From Ceratopteris richardii (Eukaryota > Streptophyta > Polypodiopsida > Polypodiales > Pteridaceae): a stretch of 64,000 nucleotides of DNA. The stretch is taken from the NCBI GenBank assembly GCA_020310875.1, contig CM035417.1, positions 108,364,604 through 108,428,603 of the forward strand. The letters are read 5' to 3'. The notes beneath the pieces are model-generated. The model had not been told where the DNA came from, made no database searches, and saw nothing but the letters and a program-made list of their open reading frames with translations. The translations under genes and the position numbers were made by a program. This document shows, one piece after another, positions 43,023 through 55,501 of this stretch. Position 1 is the first letter of the stretch; every line of letters begins with the position of its first letter.

Positions 43023-45437
43023 TTTATGGTTCAACATCACATGATGAATACGATGTCTGCTGGTGTTTCAAAATCGAATGATAATATCTGGTATGTTGAT
43101 TCAGGTGCTTCAAATCACATGACTAGTCATGCAGAATGGTTTAGTAGTTTGCAGAAAATGCCAGTTCCTGGATATGTTGAAACAGGTGATGACACATCGC
43201 ATCCTATTGAGCATACAGGAAACATAGCATTGTCTATGGAGGATGGAAACGTAAAACATCTCGCTGATGTGTTGCATGTTCCCAATATAACAAAGAATTT
43301 GATTTTTGTTGGACAAATGGTTGACCAGGGATTACAAGTCAGGTTCAATGCTGATGGATTATATGTAGAAGAGTACAAGCAGGATGGACGATTGGTTGCC
43401 AAAGGAAACAAAGTGGGTAGGATGTTCACCTTAAATGTGAAGATTCCTTAAATGAATGCAGCCATGTTTGCGAAAGGTGCAGGAGTTATTGCAGATATAG
43501 AGATATGGCACAAACGGATTGGACATGCAAACTTGCAAAGGCTGAAACTGATGCAGTCAAAGGAGATTGTCCATGGACTACCAAATTTCAAAGTTGTAGA
43601 AATGCAAAAGGTATGTACAGCATGTCAATTTGGTAAACAGTCAAGAGCATCATTTCCACATGACAAGCATGTTAGAGAGAATGTACTAGAAGTAGTACAT
43701 ACAGATGTTTGGGGTCCAGCAAAGACAAAATCTATGGGCGGTTGCAGGTTTTATGTTACTTTCATTGATGACCATACACACAAAGTATGGGTATATTTCA
43801 TGAAAGAGAAGAGCGAGGTGTTTACTCACTTCCATAATTTTAAAGTTATGGTGGAAAAGCAGACAGGGAAGTACATTCAAACATTAAGATCTGATGGAGG
43901 AGGTGAATACATGTCAAATGACTTCAGCAGTTTTCTAAAAAGTCATGGAATTCGGCGTCAGTTTTCATGCAGGTACACACCACAACAGAATGGTGTTGCT
44001 GAATGCAAAAATAAACATATTGCAGAAATAGCAAGAGCCTTGATGGCTGAGAAGAATATGCCTCATTGTTATTGGGCAGAAGCTGTGCATAGTGCTGTAT
44101 ACATCATGAACATAACTCCGACTGCTGCTGTACATTAGGTTACACCTGAAGAGAAGTTTACACGTAAAAAGCCAAACTTATCACATCTGAAAGTTTTTGG
44201 CTGTATTGCATATGTACATGTTCCAGATGAGTTGAGGACGAAGCTTGATCCAAAAGCAAAAAAATGTGTCTTCATTGGATATTCACTTGAGCAAAAGGGG
44301 TACAAATGTTATAACCCACTCACACGACAGGTGAAGGTGAGCAGAGATGTGGTATTTGATGAAATGTTAAGCTTCTATGTAGATGCCAAAGAAGGACTGA
44401 ATCTTGAACCAAATGACAAAGAAAATGCTGAAAAATCTACTACAGAATCTCAAGTTTTGAGTGGACCGGATGCATCACCAAGCAATAGTTCCAACTCAAA
44501 TCCATGGAGTGGAAGATTGCGTGGAAATTTCAGTCCAGCAAATTCATCAAATACATCGAAGAAAGGTAAAGAAAAGTTTTCTGCTGGTAGTAAAATAGGT
44601 GCAGGTTTTGACGATGTTGATGGAGATTCAAGTGGTTCAGAAAAGAGTATTGATGAGGAACTTGGATTGCCCTCTGTGAAGACTCCAGGAGTAAGAAGGG
44701 CACATGCAGATGATACAAGAAGAAGTGACCCAGGACCAAGAAGATCTGGGAGGATGCGTAATTCAGTGCAACGATTGACATATGATAGTTACATGGCTCG
44801 CCATTGTGCCTACATGACAAAGGTAATACAAGATGTTGAACCTTCTTGTTTTGAAGATGCAATTGGTAATGCAGATTGGGAAAAAGCTATGGATGAGGAG
44901 ATGGCTACACTTTATAGAAATGATACATGGAAGCTGGTTCCATTGCCGCAAGGAAAGAAATCCATAGGCTGCAAATGGGTTTACAAGGTAAAGCATAATG
45001 CTGATGGTAGCATAAGAAGGTATAAAGCACGATTGGTAGCTAAAGGTTATGCACAAACATATGGCATTGATTATGAGGAAACATTCAGCCCTGTAGCTAA
45101 AATGTCTACTGTTAGAACACTTGTTGCATTAGCTACAACAAAAGGATGGACTTTGCATCACGTGGATGTGAAGAATGCTTTCCTACATGGTGAGTTACAG
45201 GAAGAAGTATATATGGACCAACCACAAGGACATGAAGATTCAAAGCATCCAGAATATGTTTGCAGGTTGCAAAAGGCTTTGTATGGGCTGAAGCAAGCCC
45301 CTCATGCATGGCATGCAAGGATTGCTGATTACTTAACCGACATTGGGTTCTCTATGTGTGATGCAGATCACTCACTATATGCAAGTAAGGCTGATGATGG
45401 CATCACTATTGTGGCTATACCTGATTACAGGTGGTGA
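43023..45437 (+). pseudogene. pol: Element 3 protease, integrase and RT (N-part)
   Basis: Protease active site WYVDSGASNHM (near 43090-43122) intact. Pre-integrase WHKRIGH and CTACQFGKQ with its zinc pair; integrase Asp in HTDVWGP, Asp in LRSDGGGEY and Glu in NGVAECKN all present (43700-44010). Stops at 43449 and 44136. After a Ser/Gly-rich linker (44380-44760) the RT begins: [50 protein letters not shown]. The frame ends at 45437 just where the YVDD box should be. The antisense ORFs at 43127, 44530 and 44763 are shadows. Confidence 0.93.
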
Positions 45438-46368
45438 TAATGAAGAAAGCATCAAAGAGGTAAAGAAACTTCTTATGCAGGAATTCAACATGAAAGATCT
45501 TGGTGTGCTGCGCTATTTCTTGGGCATTGAGTTTATACATACAGAAACAGGTATATGGATGTTGCAAAGGCAATATGCCTTGAATATGCTGCAAAAGTAT
45601 GTTATGGCTGATTGTAAGCCAATTTCTATGCCATTAGATCAGAATTTGAAATTGGATACTATATCAGGTGAAGCCTTGGAAAATGCTACTATGTACACGA
45701 AAATTGTGGGAAGTCTTATATATCTCACAATTACAAGGCCTGATCTAAGCTATACTGTTGGACTTGAAAGTCAATTTATGCAAGTTCCCAGGAAGCCACA
45801 TTTGGATGCTCTGAGGCGCACTCTACGTTATGTGAGTGCTACTTTGGATTATGCATTGTTTTATGAAGCTGCTGTGGAGTTGCAGGTTCATGGATACACC
45901 GATGAAGATTGGGCTGGTAGTACTCCAGATAGAAGATCTACTAGTGGCTTTCTTTTCTCACTTGGAGGTGCAGCTATTACACGGAGCAGCAAGAAGCAAC
46001 CCACTGCTGCTTTGTCGAGTACAGAGGTTGAGTATAGAGGTGCTGCAATGGCAGCATGTGAGGCATGATGGCTGGAGATGTTACTTGCAGATTTAGGTGT
46101 GGAAGTGCAAAAGCCTATCACTATCTATTGTGATAATCTTAGCAGCATATAGTTAGCACGGAACCCTGTTTTCCATGCTAGAACAAAGCATATTGAGGTA
46201 CATTATCACTTCATCAGAGAGAAAGTATTAGTAGGTGATATTGATCTTGTTTATGTGAGAATAGATGAGCAGGTTGCTGATATTTTCACCAAAGCACTTG
46301 GAGCTGAGAAGTTAAAGAAGTTTCGAGAGATGCTTGGATTACAAGATATGGCGTTGAGCTTGAGGGGG
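45420..46368 (+). pseudogene. pol: Element 3 RT C-part and RNase H
   Basis: The frame resumes with GGDNEESIKEVKKLLMQEF, then RYFLGIEF and PDLSYTVG; RNase H motifs YTDEDWAGS (Asp), SSTEVEY (Glu) and YCDN (Asp), then HIEVHYHFIRE and FTKALG. Stops TGA at 46066 and TAG at 46150. The transition at 45415 lacks about 14 bp, which would hold the YVDD codons. Confidence 0.92.
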
Positions 46369-46370
46369 AG
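46358..46370 (+). other. Polypurine tract of element 3
   Basis: GCTTGAGGGGGAG just before the 3' LTR start TGTTAAG. Confidence 0.85.
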
Positions 46371-46744
46371 TGTTAAGATATCAAGCTCAACATGTGATGA
46401 TCCAGGATGACACGTATCAGTTTTTTGTTTCTCTGACATGTATAGTGGTCATACCGATATATGTCAGGGATACTTCATTAAGATTTATTAGATTTATCTA
46501 CCGAGAGTGACAGCACATTTGTTTCTTGCCAGCTCACTCATTCGCGGATATTAGGTTTTTCCTTATGTACTGATCTTTATATATTGCACTTGTACTCTTG
46601 TTTTTTAGGTCATTCTTGTACATTCCTTTTATGTAATAGAAGAAGAAGAAGATCATTCTTCCTTGCCTCAATCTGTATGTGTGCTTCTCCTTGAGAGTGA
46701 GAGTGTGTGTGTGAGCTCTCTTCCTTATCTCCTTCCTCGTGACA
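46371..46744 (+). repeat. Element 3 3' LTR, 374 bp
   Basis: TGTTAAGATATCAAGC to CTTCCTCGTGACA, closely similar to the 5' LTR with a few point changes and short length differences (TTGTA near 46590, AGA unit). ORFs in the LTR are not genes. Confidence 0.95.
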
Positions 46745-47325
46745 AGAGAGGCAACAATCATAACCAAGCACAGAGATCAAAAGAAGATCATTTCACCTCA
46801 TCAGTAATAGTAAGAAGACAATCAACAATGGTTTGGGTTCAGAAGCCAAAAGTACCAATAGCCCCCAACAAACCAAAGAGCCAAACACGTGAGATACATA
46901 ATTTAAGAAACCATCCAAAGATGAAGAGGCCAAAAGTGATCTATACATAGCCAAACACTGTGCTAAAATGGATCCCTATAAGGAGAAATGATCACTTGTC
47001 ATTCAACCATCGATTGATTGCGTCATTTCAAGATCCAATGGATACCTCCAAACAAACACTGCATCAACGTCTGCAAGTAACATCAGAGCCTTGACCTGCA
47101 AAAGTCATGTGCCTTCGGCATAACCTTGTCTTTTGCACCATTCAGGTCATGCATTTCCACAATATGCATTAATATACGGCCACATTACAAGGTTGTGCAT
47201 AGACACAGTTGAGAATCCCAGGCACATGACACATATTTTGACATATATAATCTATTTTATTGATACTAACATCTTTCTTCTTGTTTTGTGACACTACACC
47301 AAAAGAAAAAGAGAAAGAGGAAGGG
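46745..47325 (+). pseudogene. Right flank of element 3: possible gypsy ORF continuation
   Basis: GNNHNQAQRSKEDHFTSSVI, then STMVWVQKPKVPIAPNKPKS reads as a polar protein of the same flavour as the left flank (40840-41312), suggesting one ORF split by element 3. From 46950 to 47325 I see no coding text; probably 3' non-coding or LTR of the gypsy remnant. Confidence 0.4.
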
Positions 47326-47495
47326 ATAGGACCATGCAGTCAAAGAATCTCATCAATGAACCATCAACAAGGAAGTCCATCAACAATGAAATACATGCAA
47401 AGAAGAAGGGATAGGACCATGCACTCAAAGAATCTCATCAATGAACCATCAACAGGGACATCCATCAACAACGAAAGACAAGCCAAAGGCCAGTC
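47326..47495 (+). repeat. Tandem duplication, 85-bp unit, two copies
   Basis: Units at 47326-47410 and 47411-47495 both start ATAGGACCATGCA and include AAGAATCTCATCAATGAACC. Similar enough to be young. Confidence 0.8.
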
Positions 47496-47589
47496 ACTGT
47501 GATGGGAGTACAACACAAAGAGATGAATATCAAACGACCTTTCACCATGATAAGAATCCCCTACTTTGGCAACACCATAACAACGATAG

Positions 47590-47820
47590 ATTAGGAAAAG
47601 TGCATTGGCAGTTGCAGAGAACCTTGTGTCCCATGCATGCATTAAGCACCTTGAGGTGCATTATCATTATGTCAAGGAGAGGTTCTTTGTTGTTGAGATC
47701 AACTTGGCATATGTGCCCATGTAAGAGAACATTGCCGACCTTTTCACGAAGGGTCTGCCTAGGGAGAAATTTGACACTTTCTGCAAAGCTTTAGGGTCAC
47801 TTCCCTTTGTGGATTGATTC
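47590..47820 (+). pseudogene. Copia C RNase H C-terminus
   Basis: VAENLVSHACIKHLEVHYHY, then YVPM-stop-ENIADLFTKGLPREK, ending LPFVD with a stop. It is the sense-strand sister of 23640-23930. The left end near 47570 (AACGATAGATTAGG) coincides with the truncation point in the 23.9-kb copy. Confidence 0.85.
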
Positions 47821-48204
47821 CACATAGCTTGACACTTTCTTAAACATGAGTGCTGGTTCCTTCTTCACCGCATCACTCCTAGGGAGGATTTGTTAATATA
47901 TTTAGAAAGTGATGTGTGTTATAGTTGGTTTGCATAACTTCCATCCATGTCGGATCTACAGATGAGTCCAAGAAGGACAAGTCAATTATGCATGTTACGT
48001 ATCCAGCTTTCTTAACTAGTCATAGGACAGAGATAAATGGATTTTATCTACTAGTAAACAGAAATCTAGTAATATTGCACCATAGTACGAGTGAAAGAAT
48101 TATTTCAGAGGAATCAATTCAAGAAGTATTTTTTTGGTACATTTGGACCAAAACAAAATCTGAGAATTTTATCCATCGGAAGAAAATTTCATTCTTTTAC
48201 ATAT
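47821..48204 (+). repeat. Copia C 3' UTR, LTR stub and internal segment
   Basis: Purine tract AGGGAGGATT and LTR start TGTTAATATATTTAG at 47891; after about 40 bp the LTR is replaced by an inverted internal segment (matching 22850-23060 backwards) that leads into the microsatellite. Confidence 0.65.
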
Positions 48205-48236
48205 ATATACATACATACACACACACGACACATATA

Positions 48237-48315
<79 letters not shown>

Positions 48316-48400
48316 ATGTGTGTGTATGTATATGTATATATATGTATGTATGTATAAGTATACACACACACATACATACACATATACATACATACAAATG
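48205..48400. repeat. (TA)n/(GT)n/(CA)n compound microsatellite
   Basis: TA run 48239-48297, GT run to about 48330, then GTAT and ACAC/ATAC tracts to 48398. ORFs through it are artefacts. Confidence 0.96.
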
Positions 48401-48443
48401 AAGAAGAAATACGTGGTGAAATAGTGGTGAAACTCTAATACCA

Positions 48444-48631
48444 TGTAGAGGGTTACCACAACACCTCTATACGATCAAGGTTAAAAAGAAAGATAGACTC
48501 ATGGTTGTAATGGAAAGTTGGTAGGAGATGAGTAGAAAATGAATTCAACTAAATTAAACTCAAACGAATAACTCTAATACAGTGGAACTCAAGAACTACA
48601 CAAGTTATAGATGGTTATATCCACCCACACA
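48444..48631 (-). repeat. Copia D4 LTR, 188 bp
   Basis: Minus strand TGTGTGGGTGGATATAACC to AACCCTCTACA, preceded by ATAGGGAG and followed by TGGTATTAGAGTTTC (48430-48443). It has the same sandwich arrangement as D2 and D3. Confidence 0.85.
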
Positions 48632-49690
48632 CTCCCTATATGAAGTTTAGGTGGTGATGTAGATAAATGATAGGTGAAGGGCTATAGGCCAACACAATGG
48701 GTACTAAGATGGATACCCTAATGGTTCCAAACACTACAAACTATGATCCTACAAGGGAAGAGGAAGATCTTTATAAGGTCCTCCAAGCCTAAGTTGACCC
48801 ATCCATGTTCTAGGGTTTTGGTAGCTTGTTCCATGCCAAAAATACTCTTTAACATTGATTTTCTATCCAAATCCAATGGTAAAAAGGTAAGATCAACAAC
48901 CATTTTTTATAGCCATTGATATTTATTTTGTTTATACCCCTTGATTTAGGTTGATCCTCACATAGGATCAATCCCGAATCCAATTTCCTAAATGCGGCCT
49001 TCATAAGTATTCTCCTACGATCTACTCTAGACTGCATCTAACCTCAAAGTGAGGAACCTACCATTGTCCTAAAAGCCCACATGGCTTCTCCTCGTAATGG
49101 GGGCCTTACAAAATAGTGTTATGGAACAATGCTAGTGCTACATGAGCATGAGATATTGCTCCTTGCTTATAGCTAGGTTTTCCATCAACTATTTTGATTT
49201 TGTATACCCACTTGTTGAAGGCTACCTTTTGGCAACTCAACAAGATCCCAAGTATCAATTGCATGGCCTTTATCTCTTCCTACATGGCTAATTCCCACCA
49301 CTTTTTGTGCTCACATAGCTTTGTCTTTTTAAAAGGAAGAGGCTCACTCTCATCTGATAACAAAATGTAATGTACAGACGGGCCACAACTGCTCACATGC
49401 CTCCTATTATGTGCTTATCCAATGATCCACATTCTCTTGCAATGGATCAAGATCAGGAGGTACATCAACTTCCTCATTGTTAATGGGTTGTTGTACATCA
49501 TTTCCAGCCTTGTTTTCATCATGAATAGGGGATTGCATATGCCAATTAGGCGCCTCATTTTGCTGCCCAACATGATCGAGATCAATGACCACTGGCTCAT
49601 TGGCATTTTTAGCCATACGTGGTGTATTCTGAGGGTTCAAATCGGATTCAACACGTGGTTGTACATGCTAAAATTTGACCTTTTTATGAT
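48632..49690 (-). pseudogene. Copia D4 tail, RT start and linker
   Basis: Linker frame 49407-49640: MAKNANEPVVIDLDHVGQQN, then DLDPLQENVDHW. Downstream an RT start near 49200-49320 (KWVYKIKIVDGK type in broken frame), then the D tail to 48640. RT core missing. Position and order are the same as D1 to D3. Confidence 0.75.
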
Positions 49691-50629
49691 CACTTTTAGA
49701 GGCACCATAATTTTTTGATAGCCTTGCCTCATTATATACAACATCCCAGTTGCGCATAACCTTCTTGAGTTGAGGTCACCCTCTCACATTTATTACTATT
49801 ATACCTTTCAATCACACCATTGGAAAAGGAGTTGTAAACGAACTATTAGCTCCCTCTAAATAACAGAATTTTCACAAGATCTATTGAATTTATCACTTGT
49901 AAACGCATCCACATTATTTGAACATAAGCATTTCAACTTTCTACCTATATGGAGAGCAAAGGTTTCATCTTTAGATTTTAACAAATATACCCAAAACTTC
50001 CTAGAGTAGTCATCAACAAAAGAAATAAAGTAAAGAGCACCACCTATAGATTTGGTGGGCTAGAAACATTAGAATGAACAAGATTAAGCATATTAGACTT
50101 ACGAGAGACACTGAAGTAGCAAGAACTCTTTACTTGCTTACCATATTGGCATTCATTACAAAAAACAAGTTTTGATCCTTTACCATAAACTTGTCCAAAT
50201 TACATAGTGTGTCAAGTCCTTTTTGGCTAATGTGACCAATCCTTTTATCCCATAATTCCATATGTGAATGGGTTTCATCCAAAGCAATAAACTTTCCCAA
50301 CAAGTCTTACCATGCAAGGAATAAAGATTCCATTTCCTTATACATTTAACAATTATCCTAGAGCCTTTGACAAGCTTCCATGACCCCTTCTCAAAGAGGG
50401 TACTATATCCATGCATATCGGTTTTCCCAATGAACAATAGGAGTTTCTTGATGCTTTGTACATACCGCACATCATGCAAAACCAGCTCATTAGTGCCATC
50501 AACAATGAGATCCATTGTGCCAATGCCTTCAATAGAACAAGAATGGTTATTTCCAATAAATAATGAAAAAGATTGGTGGGACAATAGGGTTGAAGAAATG
50601 GTTAAATCTAAGACGTCATCAAAATGCAA
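49691..50629 (-). pseudogene. Copia D4 protease end, pre-integrase, integrase
   Basis: The longest D frame (149 codons, 50180-50629): NNHSCSIEGIGTMDLIVDGT, VLHDVRYVQSIKKLLLFIGK, KGSWKLVKGSRIIVKCIRK, and then a pre-integrase part with HIWNYGIKGLVTLAKK (WH-x-R-x-GH type, decayed). The integrase follows at 50180-49790 in other frames. Confidence 0.78.
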
Positions 50630-51345
50630 AGGAATAGCTACTAATCCAATTCAATGCAAATGAGTAAATCTGGGTCTACTTGGATTTCATACGTTGTGCA
50701 CTCTCTAAAAATCCTTTTACATTGGTTGTGCATAATATGCATTACTAGAGATCATCCATTCATCTTTTATTTCTCTTTTTCAACTATAGCTCATTTGGCA
50801 TACATCTAGCTAGATTTCCTACAAAACTTCCTTCTTCAATAATCATATCTATTTTTGTTTTATATTTAAGCGAGGTAGTGCATAGGTCGTAGTACCATCT
50901 TTAAATAATTTCCATATCATTACATCTAATGTCGTATGTTCCTTGAAGTTAATTAACAAATATATATCATAGTATGTTTCCTATTCATGAAGATGTTGGG
51001 TGTACTGATGACCTATTGTTTGAAAGAAACTATAAGAGTTAATTAGATCGCTCGTATTTGCATATAGAATTATGCTATGGGAATATTTATATTGTCTTTT
51101 GTTGAAAATCATGCTCCTAACATAGGAGCATACAAAATTCTTCGATGGATGACACTTGGGGCATTGTAAAGCAAGGATCCAACACAAATACTCGTGATTC
51201 AAGCCAACGCAAATCCTTGTGACTAAAATTAGAATTTGAAGCCCCCTAATATTTCTAAAATGAATCACCTATCACACTTAGGTGGGATAAAGCCAACACT
51301 CTATGAAAAGAGCTCCCTATCATTCAGGGACTCTTGTAGGAGTCT
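50630..51345 (-). pseudogene. Copia D4 gag-region remnant
   Basis: Matches D5 (31030-31800) throughout, including LINSYSFFQTIGHQYTQHLH and CPKCHPSKNFVCSY text. Stops in all frames. No zinc knuckle identified with certainty. Confidence 0.55.
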
Positions 51346-52300
51346 TAATGTACACATTTTGTACTTCAAATTAGCAAAGTTCCCTCATCACTTCTAGGAT
51401 TTAAATAAGCTAGTAGACCCCTTCCTAAGAAAGTCCCATGCTTGCTTGAGGAGTTTCCTCGTACTTTTAATTGCAATATTTGACACTCAAATTTATGTGC
51501 CTAGGAGCTAGTTAACTTTGAGTGATGATAAGAGTTTTCTAAAAATATTTTAGATTAAAAATCTTTTAGAATGAAAATATTTTTTATTGAAAATATTCTG
51601 TATAGAAAATAGCTTTGAGGGATGAGAAGAGTTTTCTAAAAATATTTTAGATTAAAAATCTTCTAGAATGAAAATACTTTTTTTTTAAAATATTTTAGAT
51701 ACAAAAGATTTTACATTTTATTTTATTTAACATGATCAAGTTGATTATTCATATTTGGAATTTTTAATTTTTCTACTTCTAAAATTTCAATATATCAAAT
51801 AATATAATAACGTTGTGATCCTTCATCATATGATATCATCACAACACTCACATCATAAAAATTGAATCAAAATCACATATTACAAGTACACATCTTAATT
51901 TCTAAATGAAAACTCATTCCACATCATCGACATCATAACATTTGAATTAAAATCCATATAATATCATTGCACACATTAACTTTTGAAGTTATAACAATCC
52001 ATATCATAATATTTAAATTAATATTGAATTGATATCATCCACATGATAACATTTGAAGTAAAATACATATTATAGCACTAAACATCTTAACTTTTGAAAT
52101 TCACATAATCACTGCTATATCAACCCATATGATAATCTCTCAATTAACATTAAAGCAACATCATCCACATCATGACATTCAAATTAAAATCCATATATAT
52201 ATATAATATAGTTGTCTATGTTAACTATTGAAATCCACATCATCATTGTACATTACAATCCATACTATCACTGCACACAACACCATAACAATTCAACTGA
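51346..52300 (-). repeat. AT-rich tandem segment, inverted copy 2
   Basis: Reverse complement of 30271-31029 (TCTAAAATATTTT words, then 126-bp units; one unit partly deleted, plus an ATATATAT insertion at 52194). Confidence 0.75.
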
Positions 52301-52931
52301 AAGAAACAACTATATGATATTAACATAATATTTAAATTTAAAAACTATAATAAAAAAATATGTTTGATTCAGGTATATATTGAATTACCTCAATCCACTT
52401 CAAAATGGTCCTAAGCCATCACTTTCGGATCAGTTAAAACCATTTCGAGAGATATTTTGTATCCAATTCTTTTAATGTTAGATTTTTTAAAAACTTTCCA
52501 TTATATCTTAAAGTTTCCTTGAGGTTGGTCTAAAGTCTACCTATTTTGAGAGAAATCAATTCGTGAGTGAACACTGCTCTCTATGCTTTCCCAATGAAGG
52601 CAATAAGCAGTATATCTTGGATGCATTGATTCTTAAAGTAGAAGCAAGTCATATGCGTGATATAAATTGCACTAGGAACTTTCAATATGCAAAAGCTCTT
52701 GGGTTCATTCTTAAGGGGTTCAAAAAATCATAAATTTGAGGGGATGAACGTATCTGTGAACATACCTATGAGGCCATTTATGATTCAAGCTACATAGGAA
52801 GTATACATTCTCTCATTACTAGTAGCAGAGAATTTGAACACACATAGAAAGTCAACGAGGATGACAAGGGAAGAAACTCACTAGGAGCTCATACAAAAGA
52901 AGGTTGACCTCTACTTCACTCCAACTAAAGG
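52301..52931 (-). repeat. Block E copy 5, inverted
   Basis: Same as 32561-33165, with the conserved edge GGGTCCCTAAAATCC against the array. Confidence 0.8.
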
Positions 52932-53822
52932 GTCCCTAAAATCCTAAAGCGTAAACCTTAAACCCTAAACCCTAGACCTTAAAACCAAAACTCGATACCC
53001 AAAACCCTAAATCCTAAACCCTAAATTCTAAATGGTAAATCCTAAACCATAAATCATAAATCCTTAACACTAAACCCTAAACCCTGCATCATTAATCCTA
53101 CACCCTAAACCCTAAGCCCTAAACCCTAAACTCTAAACTCTAGACCCTAAACCCTAAACCCTAAACTATAAACTCTAAATCCTAAATCCTAAACCCTAAA
53201 TCCTAAATCCTCAACCCTAGAACCCTAAACACTAAACCCTAAAACCTAAACTCTAAGACCAAAACCCTAGACCCTAAGCCCTTAACCCTAAATCCTAAAC
53301 CCTTAAGACTAAATCTTAAACCCTAAAACATAGACCCTAAATCCTAAGCCCTAAACTCTAAACCCCAAACCCTAAACCACAAATCCTAAATCCTAAGCTC
53401 TAAACACTAAATCCTAAATTCTTAACCCTATATCCTAACATAAACCCTAATCCCTAAACCCCAAACCCTAAATCCCTACTTCTAAACCCTAAACCCTCAT
53501 TCCTAAACCCTAAATCCTACAGACTAAATCCAAGACCCTAAACCCTAAACCCTAAATCCTAAAACCTTAATCATAAACCCAAAACCCTAAACCTTAGACC
53601 CTAATCTCTAAACCCTAAATCTCAATCCCTCGTTTAAACCCTAACTTCCAAACCAAAAACCCTAAACCCTAATCCCTAAACCTAAACCCTAAACATCAAC
53701 CTCTAAACCGTATGATTTGAAACCATAAGCCCTAAAACCTTAACCCTTAATCCTAAACTCTACAACCTAAATCATAAACCATAAACCCTCAAGCCTAAAC
53801 CCTAAACCCTAAACTCTTACTA
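52932..53822 (-). repeat. Degenerate telomere-like array 7 (CCCTAAA orientation)
   Basis: About 0.89 kb, the inverse of the central and right part of array 2, including the inverse of GAGGTTGATG (CATCAACCTC at 53693) and of TGTGGTTTCAAATCATACGG (53708-53730). It ends on copia B sequence. Confidence 0.95.
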
Positions 53823-53824
53823 CA

Positions 53825-54017
53825 TCTCATGTGGGATAATTCCCCTCAAAGGAGAATGAAAACAATGGTAGAAGCAAATGGCAAGGTACCCAAATACAAA
53901 GAAAATACAATATAAAATGGATATAAACTGGAAATAGAGTGCCTCCTAGATACAAAATGGAGATGCACTCATGCGGATACAAATTAAGATGATGTAGGAG
54001 CAATCATGTCGTCAACA
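53825..54017 (-). repeat. Copia B 3' LTR, partial
   Basis: Minus strand TGTTGACGACATGATTGC, preceded by AAATGGGGG (polypurine tract, 54018-54026), as at 3532. The far end is lost in the array junction. Confidence 0.7.
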
Positions 54018-55501
54018 CCCCCATTTGAGCTCCATTTTGGAGCTATTGAATCCTAGAGAGGTCCGCCAAGTAATGGAGTAGACCTGGAGGTTAAGCCTTC
54101 ATGAACATGATCCAACAAGCTGTCAATAAGTATGCACATCTAGAAGTGATGGTGAATCCTCCAGTGTGAGCTTGATGTTTGGATCAAGTGGTGTGGATAC
54201 TAAGTGCACTGATCCATTTTATATCTGGAAAGAAGATTAGAGGAGTACTTCTTCTATCATAGGAATATGCCTTCTTTTGTTTGCCAAACTTCCATACCCA
54301 AGAAGTAGTGAAGTAGTCCAAAATCTATCATAGACTACTCAAGGTGAAGTTGGGTGATAATGAATTGGATGTGTTCTTCATGTGAGCCTATCAATATCAA
54401 CTCATCTACATAGAGGATGATGATGACCACTAAGGACTCATTCTGATAGATGTATAAGGTTCAATTGGCACTACTTCTGTGAAATCCTTTATCTTCAAAG
54501 AACTTGGGAATCTTTTCATACAAGTTCCTCAAAGCTTGCTTAAGTCCGTAAAGTGCTTTGTGAAGCTTGTAGACTTGATCTTCCTTTCCTTTGATCTTGA
54601 GATCTTCAGGTTGGTCAACATATACTTCTTCTTGAAGATCTCCATTGAGGAAAGTACTTTTGACATCCAGTTGGTAGATGGGCCACTAGAAATGTGCACT
54701 TAGTACTAAGATGATTCTTATGGTGGTAAACCTTGTAGTAGGGGCAAAGGTTTGTTCATAGTGGGTGCAATGTTGTTGCTTATATCCATTGGCTGCTAGT
54801 ATTGCTTTGTACTTGTCTAATGGGCCATCTGATTTGTACCTAGCTGTATAAAGCCACTTATAACCTATGACTTGCATATCTTCTTCCCACCCATCTACCA
54901 AAAGAAGGAAGTAGAGTGAACCATTCAAAAAAGGGGTTTTCATAGGTCCACACAGCTCCATGTGGATGAGGCCTAAAGCATTCCTAGCTCTTATGGAAGC
55001 CTCCTTCAGAATGAGAGCCCTGTGTTGCTTGCCTTGGGTGCAAGCTTGGCAGACATCATTAACTTGCCCGATCTTGTGCAATCCTCTAACTATTTGAGAT
55101 GCAAAAAGCCTTGGTAAATATGAAGTACGGCCATACCTTTGATGCCACAGACTGGAAAACAAAATCTTTGATACAAAGCACGAGACTTTGTAGAGCCGTT
55201 TGTCTTCTACTCCTTGTGTGATGATTTCTTAGGCGTGAGGGTCAATCACCTTAATTGGTATTATCAAATAACACTTGTTCATTGTGATCATGATGCCCTT
55301 GATGGATAGTAGGTTCATGCACAAGTTAGGAACATATAAGAAATTTGATAATGATTTGCGCTCCTCTTGAGCATTGGTGATTTTTACTTTGCCTTTCCCT
55401 TTGATGGGTAGGCTCTTGTTCTTGCCAAGGTAAATGTCTCCAGTATGGTCTTCAATGTCTTCAAAGGAATCCCCATCCTTACACGTGTGCAATGTTGCGC
55501 C
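54018..55501 (-). pseudogene. Copia B pol remnant, split by element 2, integrase deleted
   Basis: From 55501 downwards: the end of the protease site (TLHTCKDGDSFEDIEDHTGD), protease core to pre-integrase (SLSNFLYVPNLCMNLLSIKG), then WHQRYGRTSYLPRLF and CQACTQGKQHRALIL (zinc pair), HMELCGPM, then a jump to RT at VIGYKWLYTARYKSDG, YKAILAANGY and onwards with motifs as in copia A. YVDD is represented near 54400 by ILYVDELILI-type text in a decayed frame. The left half of the protein is at 61906-62100, beyond element 2. Confidence 0.85.

Larger units (their letters stand above)
41313..46744 (+). mobile_element. Copia element 3, near full length
   Basis: 5.43 kb with the copia order. The LTRs are closely similar (380 and 374 bp). 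Flanks AAGGA and AGAGA agree in 3 of 5 bases, so the target duplication is decayed or was lost. Gag to mid-RT stays in one single frame (42084-45437) with nonsense changes only; a frame change occurs where the YVDD box is missing. It is a different family from elements 1 and 2. It lies in the gypsy remnant. Confidence 0.95.

Noticed and set aside
44530..45056. Antisense ORFs within element 3
   Set aside because: They are complementary to well-supported RT and linker frames.
48189..48459. ORFs rich in Tyr-Ile and Thr-His at 48.2 kb
   Set aside because: Microsatellite translation.
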